Shown here: positions 24,230-33,386 of the stretch, one piece after another
How positions within the stretch are numbered: the stretch's first letter is position 1
How the letters are laid out: each line of letters begins with the position of its first letter
Assembly: GCA_017482055.1 (NCBI GenBank)
Contig: JAFUOH010000001.1
Location: forward strand, 1-64,000
Reading direction: 5' to 3'
DNA: 64,000 bases
Source: Clostridia bacterium
GTDB taxonomy: Bacteria > Bacillota > Clostridia > Oscillospirales > CAG-272
Made by a program: the position numbers and the translations under genes
Notes under the pieces: model-generated
Told to the model about the DNA's origin: nothing
What the model saw: the letters and a program-made list of their open reading frames with translations, nothing else
Databases searched by the model: none

Positions 24230-25654
24230 ATGTCACAGAAACAGGCTGACAATAAGCCGATATCACATATCGGCGGCGCAGTTAAAAAGTTTGCGGGTGT
24301 TTTAGTCTCCGCGGCTTTATGCGCGGCTGTCGCAATTTATATAACAATGGTATGCTCATACGATATCGCGGTTCGAGTCAACATCAACGGTGCCCCCGTG
24401 GGATATGTGGAATCGCAGGATGATATCGCGGGCGTGAAAACTCAGCTTCTTGCAATAGTAGAGGAAGCCACCGAAGGTCAATACATTCCGAAGCTGGATG
24501 TTTCCTACGATTTTGTTCACACAAATGATGCGGATTATCTTACCGCATCTGAGTATGGTGAGCTTCTTTGGTCGCAGATCGAGGATGATTTCTGCATGGC
24601 ATATATGCTGTATGTAGACGATCATCAGACGGCGGCATGCATGGATGGCGAGGCACTGCATGAGCTTATATCCGATATCGAAGCTGAGCTGCTTGCATCC
24701 GGCGGTGCTTCCTTTGAAGAGGTAAGAGTAACAAACGAGCTTCGCATTGAAAATCAACTTTGCCTCAAAGCGATGGTACGATCCATAGAAGAGATAAACT
24801 CACTCATAAATCCGCTGGCCGAGGTTGAAGCCGCAGCTGAGCCGGATGCAGACGAAGCCTCCGATGTCGATTCTATTATGAGAATAAGCGCATTTACTGC
24901 CGCCGCTCCCGGTTCGGCGGACAGCGCCGCGTATATTGACCCCAATGTTGACTATGGTCTAAACCGTGAGCGTGAGCAAGCGTACGATCCGGTGCTTGAC
25001 TATAATTTTGTCAACACCGTTACGGTGAATGAAGTCATAAGCTTCAAAACACAGTATATCGACGATTTTGATAACTTTATCGGCAATGAAAAAGTTACCT
25101 GCGAGGGCGTGGACGGCGAAAAGACCGTCACTTATGAGATAATCTACGATGCAGACGGAAGCATCGTCGCACGCAATGCCATCTCAGAGAGTATAATTAC
25201 TCCCGCGGTGGACAAAATAGTGATGGTAGGCGCAGTCGAGATTCCCGACGCGGTTCCCACGGGGACGTTTATCTGGCCCTGTGAAGCTCCTAAGGGCGTT
25301 TCCTCCTATTACGGCTGGCGCGATCTTTACGGCAAGCGCGACTTCCATCTCGGAATTGACATTCCCGATGACCTCGGTTCGTCCATCTGGGCGTCTGACG
25401 GCGGCACAGTTACATGGGCGGGCACTACTCCGTCCTACGGTAAGAGCGTGCGCATAGCCCATGCAAACGGCTATTCCACTCTCTATGCACACCTTAACGA
25501 GATCCTTGTTGAGGTGGGCGACGAGGTCTACCAAAAGCAAACCATCGGTACAATGGGCAAGACCGGCGTTGCATACGGTGTTCACCTCCATTTTGAGGTG
25601 CGCATCAACGACGTTACCGTAAATCCGATGAAATATCTTCCCAAAGCCGACTGA
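24230..25654 (+). CDS. M23 family metallopeptidase with G5 domain
   Basis: A 474-residue exported cell-wall hydrolase. One N-terminal membrane segment lies at residues about 22-42 (signal anchor). An extracellular region of unknown fold follows, then a G5 domain at about 260-340 (NTVTVNEVISFKTQY through KIVMVGA), which binds cell-wall sugars. The C-terminal M23 (LytM) endopeptidase begins near 350, with zinc ligands in HLGIDIP and HLHFEV. It would cut peptide cross-links in peptidoglycan. AAGGAG precedes ATG 24230; the frame extends upstream to 24182 without a ribosome site. A strong terminator follows. Confidence 0.9.
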   Translation: MSQKQADNKPISHIGGAVKKFAGVLVSAALCAAVAIYITMVCSYDIAVRVNINGAPVGYVESQDDIAGVKTQLLAIVEEATEGQYIPKLDVSYDFVHTNDADYLTASEYGELLWSQIEDDFCMAYMLYVDDHQTAACMDGEALHELISDIEAELLASGGASFEEVRVTNELRIENQLCLKAMVRSIEEINSLINPLAEVEAAAEPDADEASDVDSIMRISAFTAAAPGSADSAAYIDPNVDYGLNREREQAYDPVLDYNFVNTVTVNEVISFKTQYIDDFDNFIGNEKVTCEGVDGEKTVTYEIIYDADGSIVARNAISESIITPAVDKIVMVGAVEIPDAVPTGTFIWPCEAPKGVSSYYGWRDLYGKRDFHLGIDIPDDLGSSIWASDGGTVTWAGTTPSYGKSVRIAHANGYSTLYAHLNEILVEVGDEVYQKQTIGTMGKTGVAYGVHLHFEVRINDVTVNPMKYLPKAD

Positions 25655-25670
25655 TAACGAAATTAGCCCC

Positions 25671-25702
25671 AAAAGCTGCTGCGATACCTCGCAGCAGCTT
25701 TT
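25671..25702 (+). terminator. Intrinsic terminator after the M23 peptidase gene
   Basis: Perfect 14-base arms (25671-25684 and 25689-25702) around a four-base loop TACC, with a T run at the end. The stem is GC-rich (AGCTGCTGCG). Confidence 0.9.
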
Positions 25703-25729
25703 TGCGTCTGCGGAAAGGATAAACTTGCC

Positions 25730-26446
25730 ATGAAAAAGCCCTCCGCACTTAATCTGACGGTATATATAATCGTCCGCATAGTCGTTCTGTCAAACGGTGT
25801 TCTCGCGCTTGTTGACGGACGGATATTTACAGCGCTCCAATGTCTATTGTCGCTGGTGTTGTTTATGCTGCCGACACTGCTTGAGCGCCGCTTTAAAATA
25901 GAGCTGCCGAGTACACTTGAGCTTATTGTGATCCTGTTTATATTTGCCTCCACATTCCTCGGTGAGGTGGGCGGCTACTATGACCGCTACCGTCTGTGGG
26001 ACACGCTGCTACACGTCACCTCGGGCTTTCTCACTACAGCCATTGGCTTTTCCATGATTGATATACTGAATCGCAGTGAGCATGTTAAATTTACGCTGTC
26101 AGCGGGGTTTGTGGCACTGTTCGCTTTCTGCTTTTCCATGACAATCGGTGTGGTGTGGGAATTTTATGAATTTGCGATGGATATGATATTTGTGACGGAT
26201 ATGCAGAAGGATACTATCGTACATGAATTTTCGTCGGTGCTCCTCGACTTGCCTGCCGCACGAGTGGAATCTGCCGTGCTAAACGGTGTGGAGCTTGACG
26301 GATGGCTTGACATAGGGCTTATCGACACCATGAAGGATCTGCTCGTCTGTGCCGTGGGAGCGGTAATGTTTTCGGTGTTCGGGTATATTTACGTCAAAAC
26401 GCGGGAGCAAAAATGGATCACTCGACTGATGCCGAGAAAAAAATAA
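25730..26446 (+). CDS. Polytopic membrane protein, unknown function
   Basis: A 238-residue protein with about six membrane helices. A short conserved-looking patch YRLWDTLLHVTSGFL near residue 88, with a His in a membrane context, and WEFYEFAMDM near residue 145 resemble DUF2238/YjdF-type membrane proteins. No substrate or enzyme role can be read. AAAGGATAAACTTGCC precedes the ATG. It lies directly after the M23 gene terminator and ahead of the BspA-like gene, with no sign of a shared operon. Confidence 0.7.
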   Translation: MKKPSALNLTVYIIVRIVVLSNGVLALVDGRIFTALQCLLSLVLFMLPTLLERRFKIELPSTLELIVILFIFASTFLGEVGGYYDRYRLWDTLLHVTSGFLTTAIGFSMIDILNRSEHVKFTLSAGFVALFAFCFSMTIGVVWEFYEFAMDMIFVTDMQKDTIVHEFSSVLLDLPAARVESAVLNGVELDGWLDIGLIDTMKDLLVCAVGAVMFSVFGYIYVKTREQKWITRLMPRKK

Positions 26447-26511
26447 ACTGTCTTTTGTAAATGTTTATTAAGTTTATTTTAACAATCGGCATATTTTTTC
26501 CTGTTATACCA

Positions 26512-26540
26512 TAGACAAATCCGCTGCATTGTGATATAAT
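26512..26540 (+). promoter_or_regulatory. Promoter of the BspA-like giant gene
   Basis: TAGACA (26512-26517), 17 bp, and an extended -10 TGATATAAT (26532-26540). The start point would be near 26547, about 33 bases before the ATG, which has ACGGAGG upstream. Confidence 0.65.
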
Positions 26541-26579
26541 TAATATGGAAACGACTTTTTTTACGGAGGACTTCAGGTT

Positions 26580-29500
26580 ATGAAGAAAATTATCAAATCG
26601 TTTATTTTGACCCTTGCGGTGCTTGTCGGAGTGTTTACCCTTGTAAACGCTTCGGTGGTTTTCGCAGCGGGGACCGAAACCGAAGCCGGGATAGATGCTT
26701 CCGCGCTTTGGGAGTGGAAGACATACGGGGACGGCGTGGCGATGACCGCCTACAATGGGACGCAGACCGACGTCTACATCCCGAATAAGATCGAGACGGA
26801 GGACGGCGTTACATACGATGTTATCAAGCTCGGCGACGAGCTGTTCAAGGGCAACACCGGCATCAACTCCGCGACCCTGGCGGAGGGTATAACCGAGATC
26901 GGCGCGAGCGCATTCGAGGGCGCTACAAGCCTTGTGTGTATCGTATCCCCCGAGAGCCTCACGACCATCGGTGATGGCGCGTTCAAGGGGTGTACCGAGT
27001 TTAATTCGGTTATTTTGTATGAAGGCGTCACCGAAATCGGCGACGGCGCTTTCGACGGCTGCACGAACGTGACGGTGTACTGTGTCGAAAACTCGCCGGC
27101 GCATACGTATGTGGTGGATAACAATATCCGGTATGTACTGCTTGGCGAGGCTACGGAGCCGGAGATATATACGGTGGATGGTGTTACATATTATATCCAG
27201 GACGGCGAGGCTGTGGCGACGGCGTTCGATGGTTCTTCCGTAAGCGTGGTGATTCCTGCAACGGTTGAGGGATATCCCGTGACGAGACTGGTGGCTACGT
27301 TTAAGAATTGGACGTCACTTAAAAGTGTAACTTTACCAAACAGCTTAACCTACATCGGCGAGAGTGCCTTTTATGGCTGTACAGGCTTGACGAGCATTGA
27401 AATTCCCGACAGCGTAATAACGATAGAAAATCAGACGTTTTTTAACTGCACGAGTTTATCAAGCATAGATTTTTCAGCCGGGTTAAAAGAAATAGGATTC
27501 AGAGCATTTTATAATTGTGATGGGTTGACAAATATTGTAATCCCGGATGGCGTTACGACGCTGGGAAGTGATGCATTTTATCACTGCAATAACATAACAA
27601 ATCTTGTAATCCCGGATAGTGTAACAACGATTGAGGGCAGTGCTTTCAATGGTTGTTGGGGCTTAACAAACGTTAAGTTACCCAATAATTTAACTGAGAT
27701 CGGTGTGGCTGCTTTTGCTGAGTGTAAGCTTTTGACAAGCATTGTTATACCGGACACTGTCACGGTTATTGGCAGTTGGGCATTTAGGGACTGTGCTGAG
27801 TTGGCTGAGATTAAAATTTCCGAAAATATAACCGAACTCGGAAATGGTGCTTTTGAGAATTGCACTAAAATACGAGCTGCTATTGTCCCCAAAAGCGTAA
27901 GCGAGATGTACAACACCACTTTCTACGAGGACACGGTGCTGGTCGTATACGAAAATTCGTATGCGCATAGTCTTGCAGTTGAAAAAGGCTTAACATATAT
28001 CACGGTCGGCGAAGATTCCGATCCCAAAGTAACCACGGTTGAGGGTATGACCTATTTGATCGCGAGCAGTGAAGCTGGGGCGCTGTCTTATAGCGGCTCG
28101 GCAACAACTGTGGAGATACCCGACAAAATTGATGGTAATCCTGTAACGAGCATAACCGGTGCGTTCAAAGATAATACTTCTGTAAAAAGCATAGTCCTGC
28201 CGGAAAGTTTGAAGACGATAGGCAAAGATTCATTCTATGGCTGTACTGCTTTAACAAGTATAGAGATTCCCGACGGTGTAACTTTCATCGGAAATTCTGC
28301 GTTCAGAGGCTGCAACGGTATAAAAAATTTGGTCATACCCGATAGCGTGGTAACGATTGATGAGTACGCATTTTATTCCTCCGGACTTATAAGCATAGAT
28401 ATACCCGACAGCGTAACAACGATCGGCAACTACGCATTTTACGGATGCTATTATGCAGAAAGCATTAAAATGTCCGCTAATGTAACGGTAATTGGCTATA
28501 AGGTGTTCCAAGGCTGTAGCAGAGTAACAAGTGTAAGCCTTCCCGAGGGTGTGACAACGATTGGAAGCGGTGCATTTAATGTTTGCGGTAATCTGCGAAC
28601 GCTGGTTATTCCGAAAAGCGTGACCCAAATGTACAGCGATTCTCTTACGGCATCTACAATACTGATCGTATACGAAAACTCATATGCGCATGAGTTTGCA
28701 ATTAACAATAATTTTAGCTATGTTTTAATTACAGAGGGCTCAACGCTTAAAATGTATACGGTCGATGGGGTAACATACATAATATCGGGCAATGAAGCCA
28801 TAGCGATATCCTTTGACGGGTCATCGACTGTCGTAAATATTCCGGAGAAGGTTGAGGGGTATCCCGTAACAAAGCTGATCGGTACATTTAGATATTGCAC
28901 CGAGTTAACGAGCGTTAGTCTGCCAAATACCATAAAGGAGATAGGTGCAAGTGCGTTTTTTGACTGCGACGGCTTGACAAGCATAGAAATTCCGAATGGC
29001 GTAACTGCAATTGGTGATAAAGCATTTTGTGGTTGTGACAGGTTAACAAGCATCACGATTCCGGCCGGCGTAGCGACTATCGGAGCTTCGGCATTTCAAC
29101 ACTGCAGAAATTTAACGACTGCAGATATTTCGGACGGTGTAGCAACGATCATGGAGAATGCTTTTGCGGGCTGTACTAAACTTGTTTATGTATATGTTCC
29201 GAGCAGCGTAACAGAAATATCGAGTTCTACTTTTGAGGGCTATGCACTGCCTTTTGAATACAGCGTTTTGCTGGTCGTAAATGAAGACTCGTGTGCATAT
29301 GATTTCGCAAAATCGTATAGCAGTTACGCGTATATTACAGTAGCTGCCGATGTAACCCCGCAATTTTTCGTGCAGGATGGTATAACATATTTAGTAGCCG
29401 ATAAACAAGCGATGACAATGCTGTTTGACGGTTCTGTTACAGATGTAGTCATCCCCGAAAAGATCAATGAATATCCTGTAATGAAGTTGTTAGACGCATT

Positions 29501-32500
29501 TAAAGACTGTACTACACTGACAAGCGTAAGCTTACCGGATACCTTGGAGGTAATCGGAGAAAATGCATTTTACGGTTGTACCGGTTTAACGGAGATAGAG
29601 ATTCCGGATAGTGTAACGACAATTGAGAGCGCCGCATTCCGTGGCTGTAGTGGTTTAACGAGCATAAAAATCCCCGATGGAATAACAATGTTGGCAGACA
29701 ATCTGTTCCGAGACTGCAGCAGCTTAACAAGTATTGACATTCCCGAAAGCGTAACGGAATACGGAAGCGGTGCATTCCGTGGATGCAGCAGCTTGACAAG
29801 CATGCAGTTCCCCGACGGAACAACAAGTATAGCAAGCTATCTGTTTTACGGTTGTACCGGGCTTACGCGCATAGAAATTCCCGAAAGTGTAACGGTAATT
29901 GGAAGTTATGCATTTTATAACTGTAAAGGCTTGACGGACATATATTTATCTGATTACATCACAGTGATTGTCGATTGGGCATTCGCCGGATGTACCGGTT
30001 TAACAAGCATAGAAATTCCGGACAGTGTAACCGAGATTGGGGGCGGTGCATTCGCCGGATGTATCGGTTTAACGAGCATAGAGATTCCCGATAGTATAAC
30101 GTCGATTAGTGCGTCGATGTTTAAGTACTGCAGGGGCTTGGAAAGCATAACAATACCCGACAGCGTAACTACAATAGGCGTGCATGCTTTTGAGGGTTGC
30201 TCAAGCTTAAAGAGCATAAACATTCCCGATGGTGTTACAGAAATCAGGTACAATACGTTTCAGGACTGTATAAGCTTGGCTGATGTGCATATTTCCGAAA
30301 GTGCAACATATATTGAGCAATATGCATTCCAAAACTGCAAAAGCCTTAAAAATATTGTGATACCCGGCAGTGTGAAGAAGATATATGGCTTATCGTTCAC
30401 AGGTTGCAGCAATCTGTCAAACATCATAATATCTGATGGTGTGGAATTTATTGGGGGTAGTGCTTTTTATAACAGTGACAAGGCATTAACCGTCATGCTC
30501 CCCGACAGCGTAACCACGATCTTTGCCAATTCCTTTGCAGACCGTACAATTTGGCTTGTGTCTGAAAACTCGTATGCGTATACATACGCTGTTGATAACG
30601 GAGAGTTATACTTCCTCCTCCGTAAGACTGCGAACCCCGACATCGCCTACGGCGCGGGGATCGCGGGAACGGCTGCATATACTGACGGAACCGTCGCTTC
30701 GGGTGCCGCTGTCGAAATACTCTACGACGACGGTACCGTTAAGCAGTCGACTACCACCGACGATGACGGCGCGTACAGCTTTACTTACGCCGAGGTGGGG
30801 CGCTACACCATCCGTGTGACCGATTCGGATGGCAACACGGCGAGCGAGGTGGTTTCCGTCAAGCGTATGAACGCGTTTGACGTGTTCCTGGCGGGCGAGA
30901 CCAATCTTGTGCTCAAGAAGGGCTACACCGTATCGGGTACTGTCTCCGGTGCTGCGACCGTTACGATCACGGATACCGACGGTAATGTTTTAGCCGCCGT
31001 CGAGACCACAGACGGCACATTTGCGTTCGAAAATATCCCGAACGGCTCTTATATTGTCAAGGCAGAGACCGAAAACGGCAGTGCCATGCAGGAGATCTAC
31101 GTGTACAACGGAGACGTTAATGATATCGACATTGTCATCGAGTCTACTGCCGCGCATGCCACCATTTCGGGCGATATTCAAGTCGAGGAGCGCGACGGCA
31201 AGAAGTGGCACAGAAAAGCCTGGGTGGGCGTTGTTCTGTACAATTCCGACGGTGTTGTAGTCGCTCACACAAAGACAAACAATGACGGTGCGTTCAAATT
31301 CACAAACGTTCCGCTCGGAAGCTACACCGTGGTCGCTAAAACTACCGAGCTGCGCAAGGATAAGCATCACGGTCACGACAGAGACCACGACTTGTACGGC
31401 TACGGATACGTGGTGGTGACCGAGGCAGCGGATTACGTGGTTGAACTGATCACTATGCGTGAGGATAAGCCCAATAAAACGGAATTGTCGGGCAAAGTTC
31501 GTGTACACGGATCGCCTACACCCAGCACGGTAACGCTTACCGACGAAAACGGTGACGAGATCGCGGTAGTTGAGACGGGAAGCAACGGCAAGTACACCTT
31601 CAAGAACATCCCGGACGGCATGTACTTCATCACGGCAGTCACAAAATATAACGGCATGGGCTTTACCACGGTAACCATCAATAACGGCAGGATAGTCGGC
31701 GGCGATACGGACATCACCGTCGCGAAGTCGGAAAAGATCAAGAACCGTGAGTCCGCGCTTATGGAGTTCAAGGACTGCCGAAAAGAAGATGTTGACACCT
31801 GGAAGTCTAAGGTCCTGGAGGAAAAGCGCTTCTACGATGGACTTACCGACAGAGAGAAGAAGGAACTGTCTCAGGATTGGTTAGACCTACTGTTCAAGCT
31901 TATCGGCTGGATGGAGGTCGGCTCGGTGGAAGCTCCCGACGGAGTTACCGTTGAGGGCGAGGAAAGCATCCTCTCCGAAAAAGAGCTTGAGTCGAAAGAC
32001 GAAGTAAAGTTTGTCCTTACCATCGGCGAGGTTGGAAACGACGAAGTCGATGACGACGGTATCAATACGAAGGATGAGTATATTCGCGAATCCGCCAAGA
32101 ATAAAGGCAACGATAAGACCATCGCGAAGTACTACGACATATCCCTGGCCAAGGATGGTCATAAGATCACCAACATCCATAAACACACCGACACCACAGG
32201 TAAGCTTCGCATCACCATGGATATCCCCGAGGAGTATAGAGGACATAAGCACTATACCTTCATCCATGTCCATAACGGTGAGCCCACAACGCTGGTTGAT
32301 CTTGACAAGGATCCCAACACCGTGACCTTTGAGGTCGACAGATTCTCCACCTTCGCACTGGCATATTCGGACACCGAGCTTACCGAGGAGGAGAGCACAC
32401 CCGCAAGCATTTCCTACAACGCGGAGACGGGTAAGATAGCCGTTTCCTCCACCGAGGCGGGTACGCTGTACATTGCCACATACGAGGACGGCTGTATGAC

Positions 32501-32630
32501 GGAGCTCAAGGCACAAACCATTGCCGCAAATGCGGAAGCTGTGGAGTTTGATTTTGCTCAAGGTCAGGCGGCGTTCGTATGGAATGATAACATGAACCCG
32601 CTGTGTGACAAATTCACATTAGGCAATTGA
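26580..32630 (+). CDS. Giant BspA-like leucine-rich repeat surface/secreted protein
   Basis: A 2016-residue protein with a signal peptide (residues 1-30, cut after VVFAA). Residues about 40-1345 are BspA/LRR_5 repeats of about 23 residues (IEIPDSVTTIGxxAFxGCxxLTS). They fall into blocks separated by a recurring linker, VYENSYAH-type, near residues 167, 456, 697, 899 and 1325, usually followed by TVDGVTY and VEGYPVTKL. Residues about 1350-1715 hold four carboxypeptidase-regulatory or SdrD-like beta-sandwich domains, one with a His-rich insert (KHHGHDRDHD). Residues 1720-2016 are a unique C-terminal region. There is no LPXTG, SLH or membrane anchor, so it is either secreted or held non-covalently. 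BspA proteins mediate adhesion; the partner is unknown. The middle is visibly richer in A+T than both ends. Confidence 0.88.
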   Translation: MKKIIKSFILTLAVLVGVFTLVNASVVFAAGTETEAGIDASALWEWKTYGDGVAMTAYNGTQTDVYIPNKIETEDGVTYDVIKLGDELFKGNTGINSATLAEGITEIGASAFEGATSLVCIVSPESLTTIGDGAFKGCTEFNSVILYEGVTEIGDGAFDGCTNVTVYCVENSPAHTYVVDNNIRYVLLGEATEPEIYTVDGVTYYIQDGEAVATAFDGSSVSVVIPATVEGYPVTRLVATFKNWTSLKSVTLPNSLTYIGESAFYGCTGLTSIEIPDSVITIENQTFFNCTSLSSIDFSAGLKEIGFRAFYNCDGLTNIVIPDGVTTLGSDAFYHCNNITNLVIPDSVTTIEGSAFNGCWGLTNVKLPNNLTEIGVAAFAECKLLTSIVIPDTVTVIGSWAFRDCAELAEIKISENITELGNGAFENCTKIRAAIVPKSVSEMYNTTFYEDTVLVVYENSYAHSLAVEKGLTYITVGEDSDPKVTTVEGMTYLIASSEAGALSYSGSATTVEIPDKIDGNPVTSITGAFKDNTSVKSIVLPESLKTIGKDSFYGCTALTSIEIPDGVTFIGNSAFRGCNGIKNLVIPDSVVTIDEYAFYSSGLISIDIPDSVTTIGNYAFYGCYYAESIKMSANVTVIGYKVFQGCSRVTSVSLPEGVTTIGSGAFNVCGNLRTLVIPKSVTQMYSDSLTASTILIVYENSYAHEFAINNNFSYVLITEGSTLKMYTVDGVTYIISGNEAIAISFDGSSTVVNIPEKVEGYPVTKLIGTFRYCTELTSVSLPNTIKEIGASAFFDCDGLTSIEIPNGVTAIGDKAFCGCDRLTSITIPAGVATIGASAFQHCRNLTTADISDGVATIMENAFAGCTKLVYVYVPSSVTEISSSTFEGYALPFEYSVLLVVNEDSCAYDFAKSYSSYAYITVAADVTPQFFVQDGITYLVADKQAMTMLFDGSVTDVVIPEKINEYPVMKLLDAFKDCTTLTSVSLPDTLEVIGENAFYGCTGLTEIEIPDSVTTIESAAFRGCSGLTSIKIPDGITMLADNLFRDCSSLTSIDIPESVTEYGSGAFRGCSSLTSMQFPDGTTSIASYLFYGCTGLTRIEIPESVTVIGSYAFYNCKGLTDIYLSDYITVIVDWAFAGCTGLTSIEIPDSVTEIGGGAFAGCIGLTSIEIPDSITSISASMFKYCRGLESITIPDSVTTIGVHAFEGCSSLKSINIPDGVTEIRYNTFQDCISLADVHISESATYIEQYAFQNCKSLKNIVIPGSVKKIYGLSFTGCSNLSNIIISDGVEFIGGSAFYNSDKALTVMLPDSVTTIFANSFADRTIWLVSENSYAYTYAVDNGELYFLLRKTANPDIAYGAGIAGTAAYTDGTVASGAAVEILYDDGTVKQSTTTDDDGAYSFTYAEVGRYTIRVTDSDGNTASEVVSVKRMNAFDVFLAGETNLVLKKGYTVSGTVSGAATVTITDTDGNVLAAVETTDGTFAFENIPNGSYIVKAETENGSAMQEIYVYNGDVNDIDIVIESTAAHATISGDIQVEERDGKKWHRKAWVGVVLYNSDGVVVAHTKTNNDGAFKFTNVPLGSYTVVAKTTELRKDKHHGHDRDHDLYGYGYVVVTEAADYVVELITMREDKPNKTELSGKVRVHGSPTPSTVTLTDENGDEIAVVETGSNGKYTFKNIPDGMYFITAVTKYNGMGFTTVTINNGRIVGGDTDITVAKSEKIKNRESALMEFKDCRKEDVDTWKSKVLEEKRFYDGLTDREKKELSQDWLDLLFKLIGWMEVGSVEAPDGVTVEGEESILSEKELESKDEVKFVLTIGEVGNDEVDDDGINTKDEYIRESAKNKGNDKTIAKYYDISLAKDGHKITNIHKHTDTTGKLRITMDIPEEYRGHKHYTFIHVHNGEPTTLVDLDKDPNTVTFEVDRFSTFALAYSDTELTEEESTPASISYNAETGKIAVSSTEAGTLYIATYEDGCMTELKAQTIAANAEAVEFDFAQGQAAFVWNDNMNPLCDKFTLGN

Positions 32631-32651
32631 CTAAATATTTACAGGCATATC

Positions 32652-32693
32652 AAAAGCGGTGGGACTCCTTTATGGAGCCCCACCGCTTTTCGG
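32652..32693. terminator. Bidirectional terminator between the BspA-like gene and spoVG
   Basis: A long stem, AAAAGCGGTGGG then CTCC pairing with GGAG then CCCACCGCTTTT (about 32652-32690), with A runs on the left and T on the right. It serves both converging genes. Confidence 0.85.
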
Positions 32694-32743
32694 CAAAAAA
32701 ACAGAAGTCAGTGAACCCAACTTCTGTCTGTGCTTGGCATATT

Positions 32744-33067
32744 TTATTCGGCATCAGCCGCGGGCTCGGAAGCCTCTGCTTCGGGAGCAGCCTCAGCAGC
32801 TGCGGCAGCGATCTCAAGCTCCTTGTTGTATGCTTCGATAACAGCCTCTTCAAGAGTACCTCTGAACTGCGCATTGATCGGGTGAACAATGTCGCGGTAA
32901 GTATTGTCGGGATTCTTTCTTGAGGGCATTACAATAAAATACTTGTCTCTTGCATTGATGACTTTAATGTCATGTACCGCGAGCTGACCGTCAAAGGTCA
33001 CAGAAACAATAGCCTTCATCGGGCCTTCGTCGAAAAGCTTTCTAACCTTGATATCCGTGATAACCAT
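32744..33067 (-). CDS. spoVG: Septation/sporulation regulator SpoVG
   Basis: A 107-residue RNA/DNA-binding protein. The SpoVG fold occupies residues 1-85, with family motifs ITDIKVRKLF, KAIVSVTFDGQLAVHDIKVI and FIVMPSRKNPDNTYRDIVHPI. It ends in an acidic Ala/Glu-rich tail of about 20 residues (AAAAAEAAPEAEASEP), common in Clostridia homologues. SpoVG affects septum formation, capsule and sporulation genes in Firmicutes. GGAGG-like ACGGAGGATTAAA precedes the ATG. It is transcribed alone from a promoter near 33166-33171. Confidence 0.95.
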   Translation of the reverse strand: MVITDIKVRKLFDEGPMKAIVSVTFDGQLAVHDIKVINARDKYFIVMPSRKNPDNTYRDIVHPINAQFRGTLEEAVIEAYNKELEIAAAAAEAAPEAEASEPAADAE

Positions 33068-33386
33068 TTTAATCCTCCGTTTTGACCTCGGCGCTCACTC
33101 GGGGAGCAGAATTTCACCGGGCTTGGGTTTTATTATTAATTTAAGGCTTCAAAAACCTTGTAACTATTATACATTGAAAATGTGAAATTTATACAATGAT
33201 TTTTTGAAATTTATTAGGTGTTAAAGAAAGTTTTTTATGAAGCAGGTTAGTCTGTTTTGTGAATAACGAAGGGTATGACGCTTTTTTTCGCAAATTTCGC
33301 ATTTTTCAGAAAAAATGCTTTTATTTTCGGTTTGGATATGTTATAATAGAAGCAATAAAGCAAATGATCACATACAGGAGAATACC
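33068..33386. other. Divergent intergenic region spoVG/murC
   Basis: No gene is seen in these 319 bases. A minus-strand -10 TATAAT (33171-33166) probably serves spoVG, leaving a leader of about 90 bases. A plus-strand -10 TATAAT (33342-33347) probably serves murC; neither has a clear -35. The middle is AT-rich. Confidence 0.5.

Noticed and set aside
30523..32325. Open frames in other phases within the 3-prime part of the BspA-like gene
   Set aside because: They are overlapped fully by the long gene and have no start signals.
26580..32630. A sortase (LPXTG) or SLH anchor in the BspA-like protein
   Set aside because: The C-terminus ends in NPLCDKFTLGN with no hydrophobic helix or basic tail, and no SLH motif was seen.
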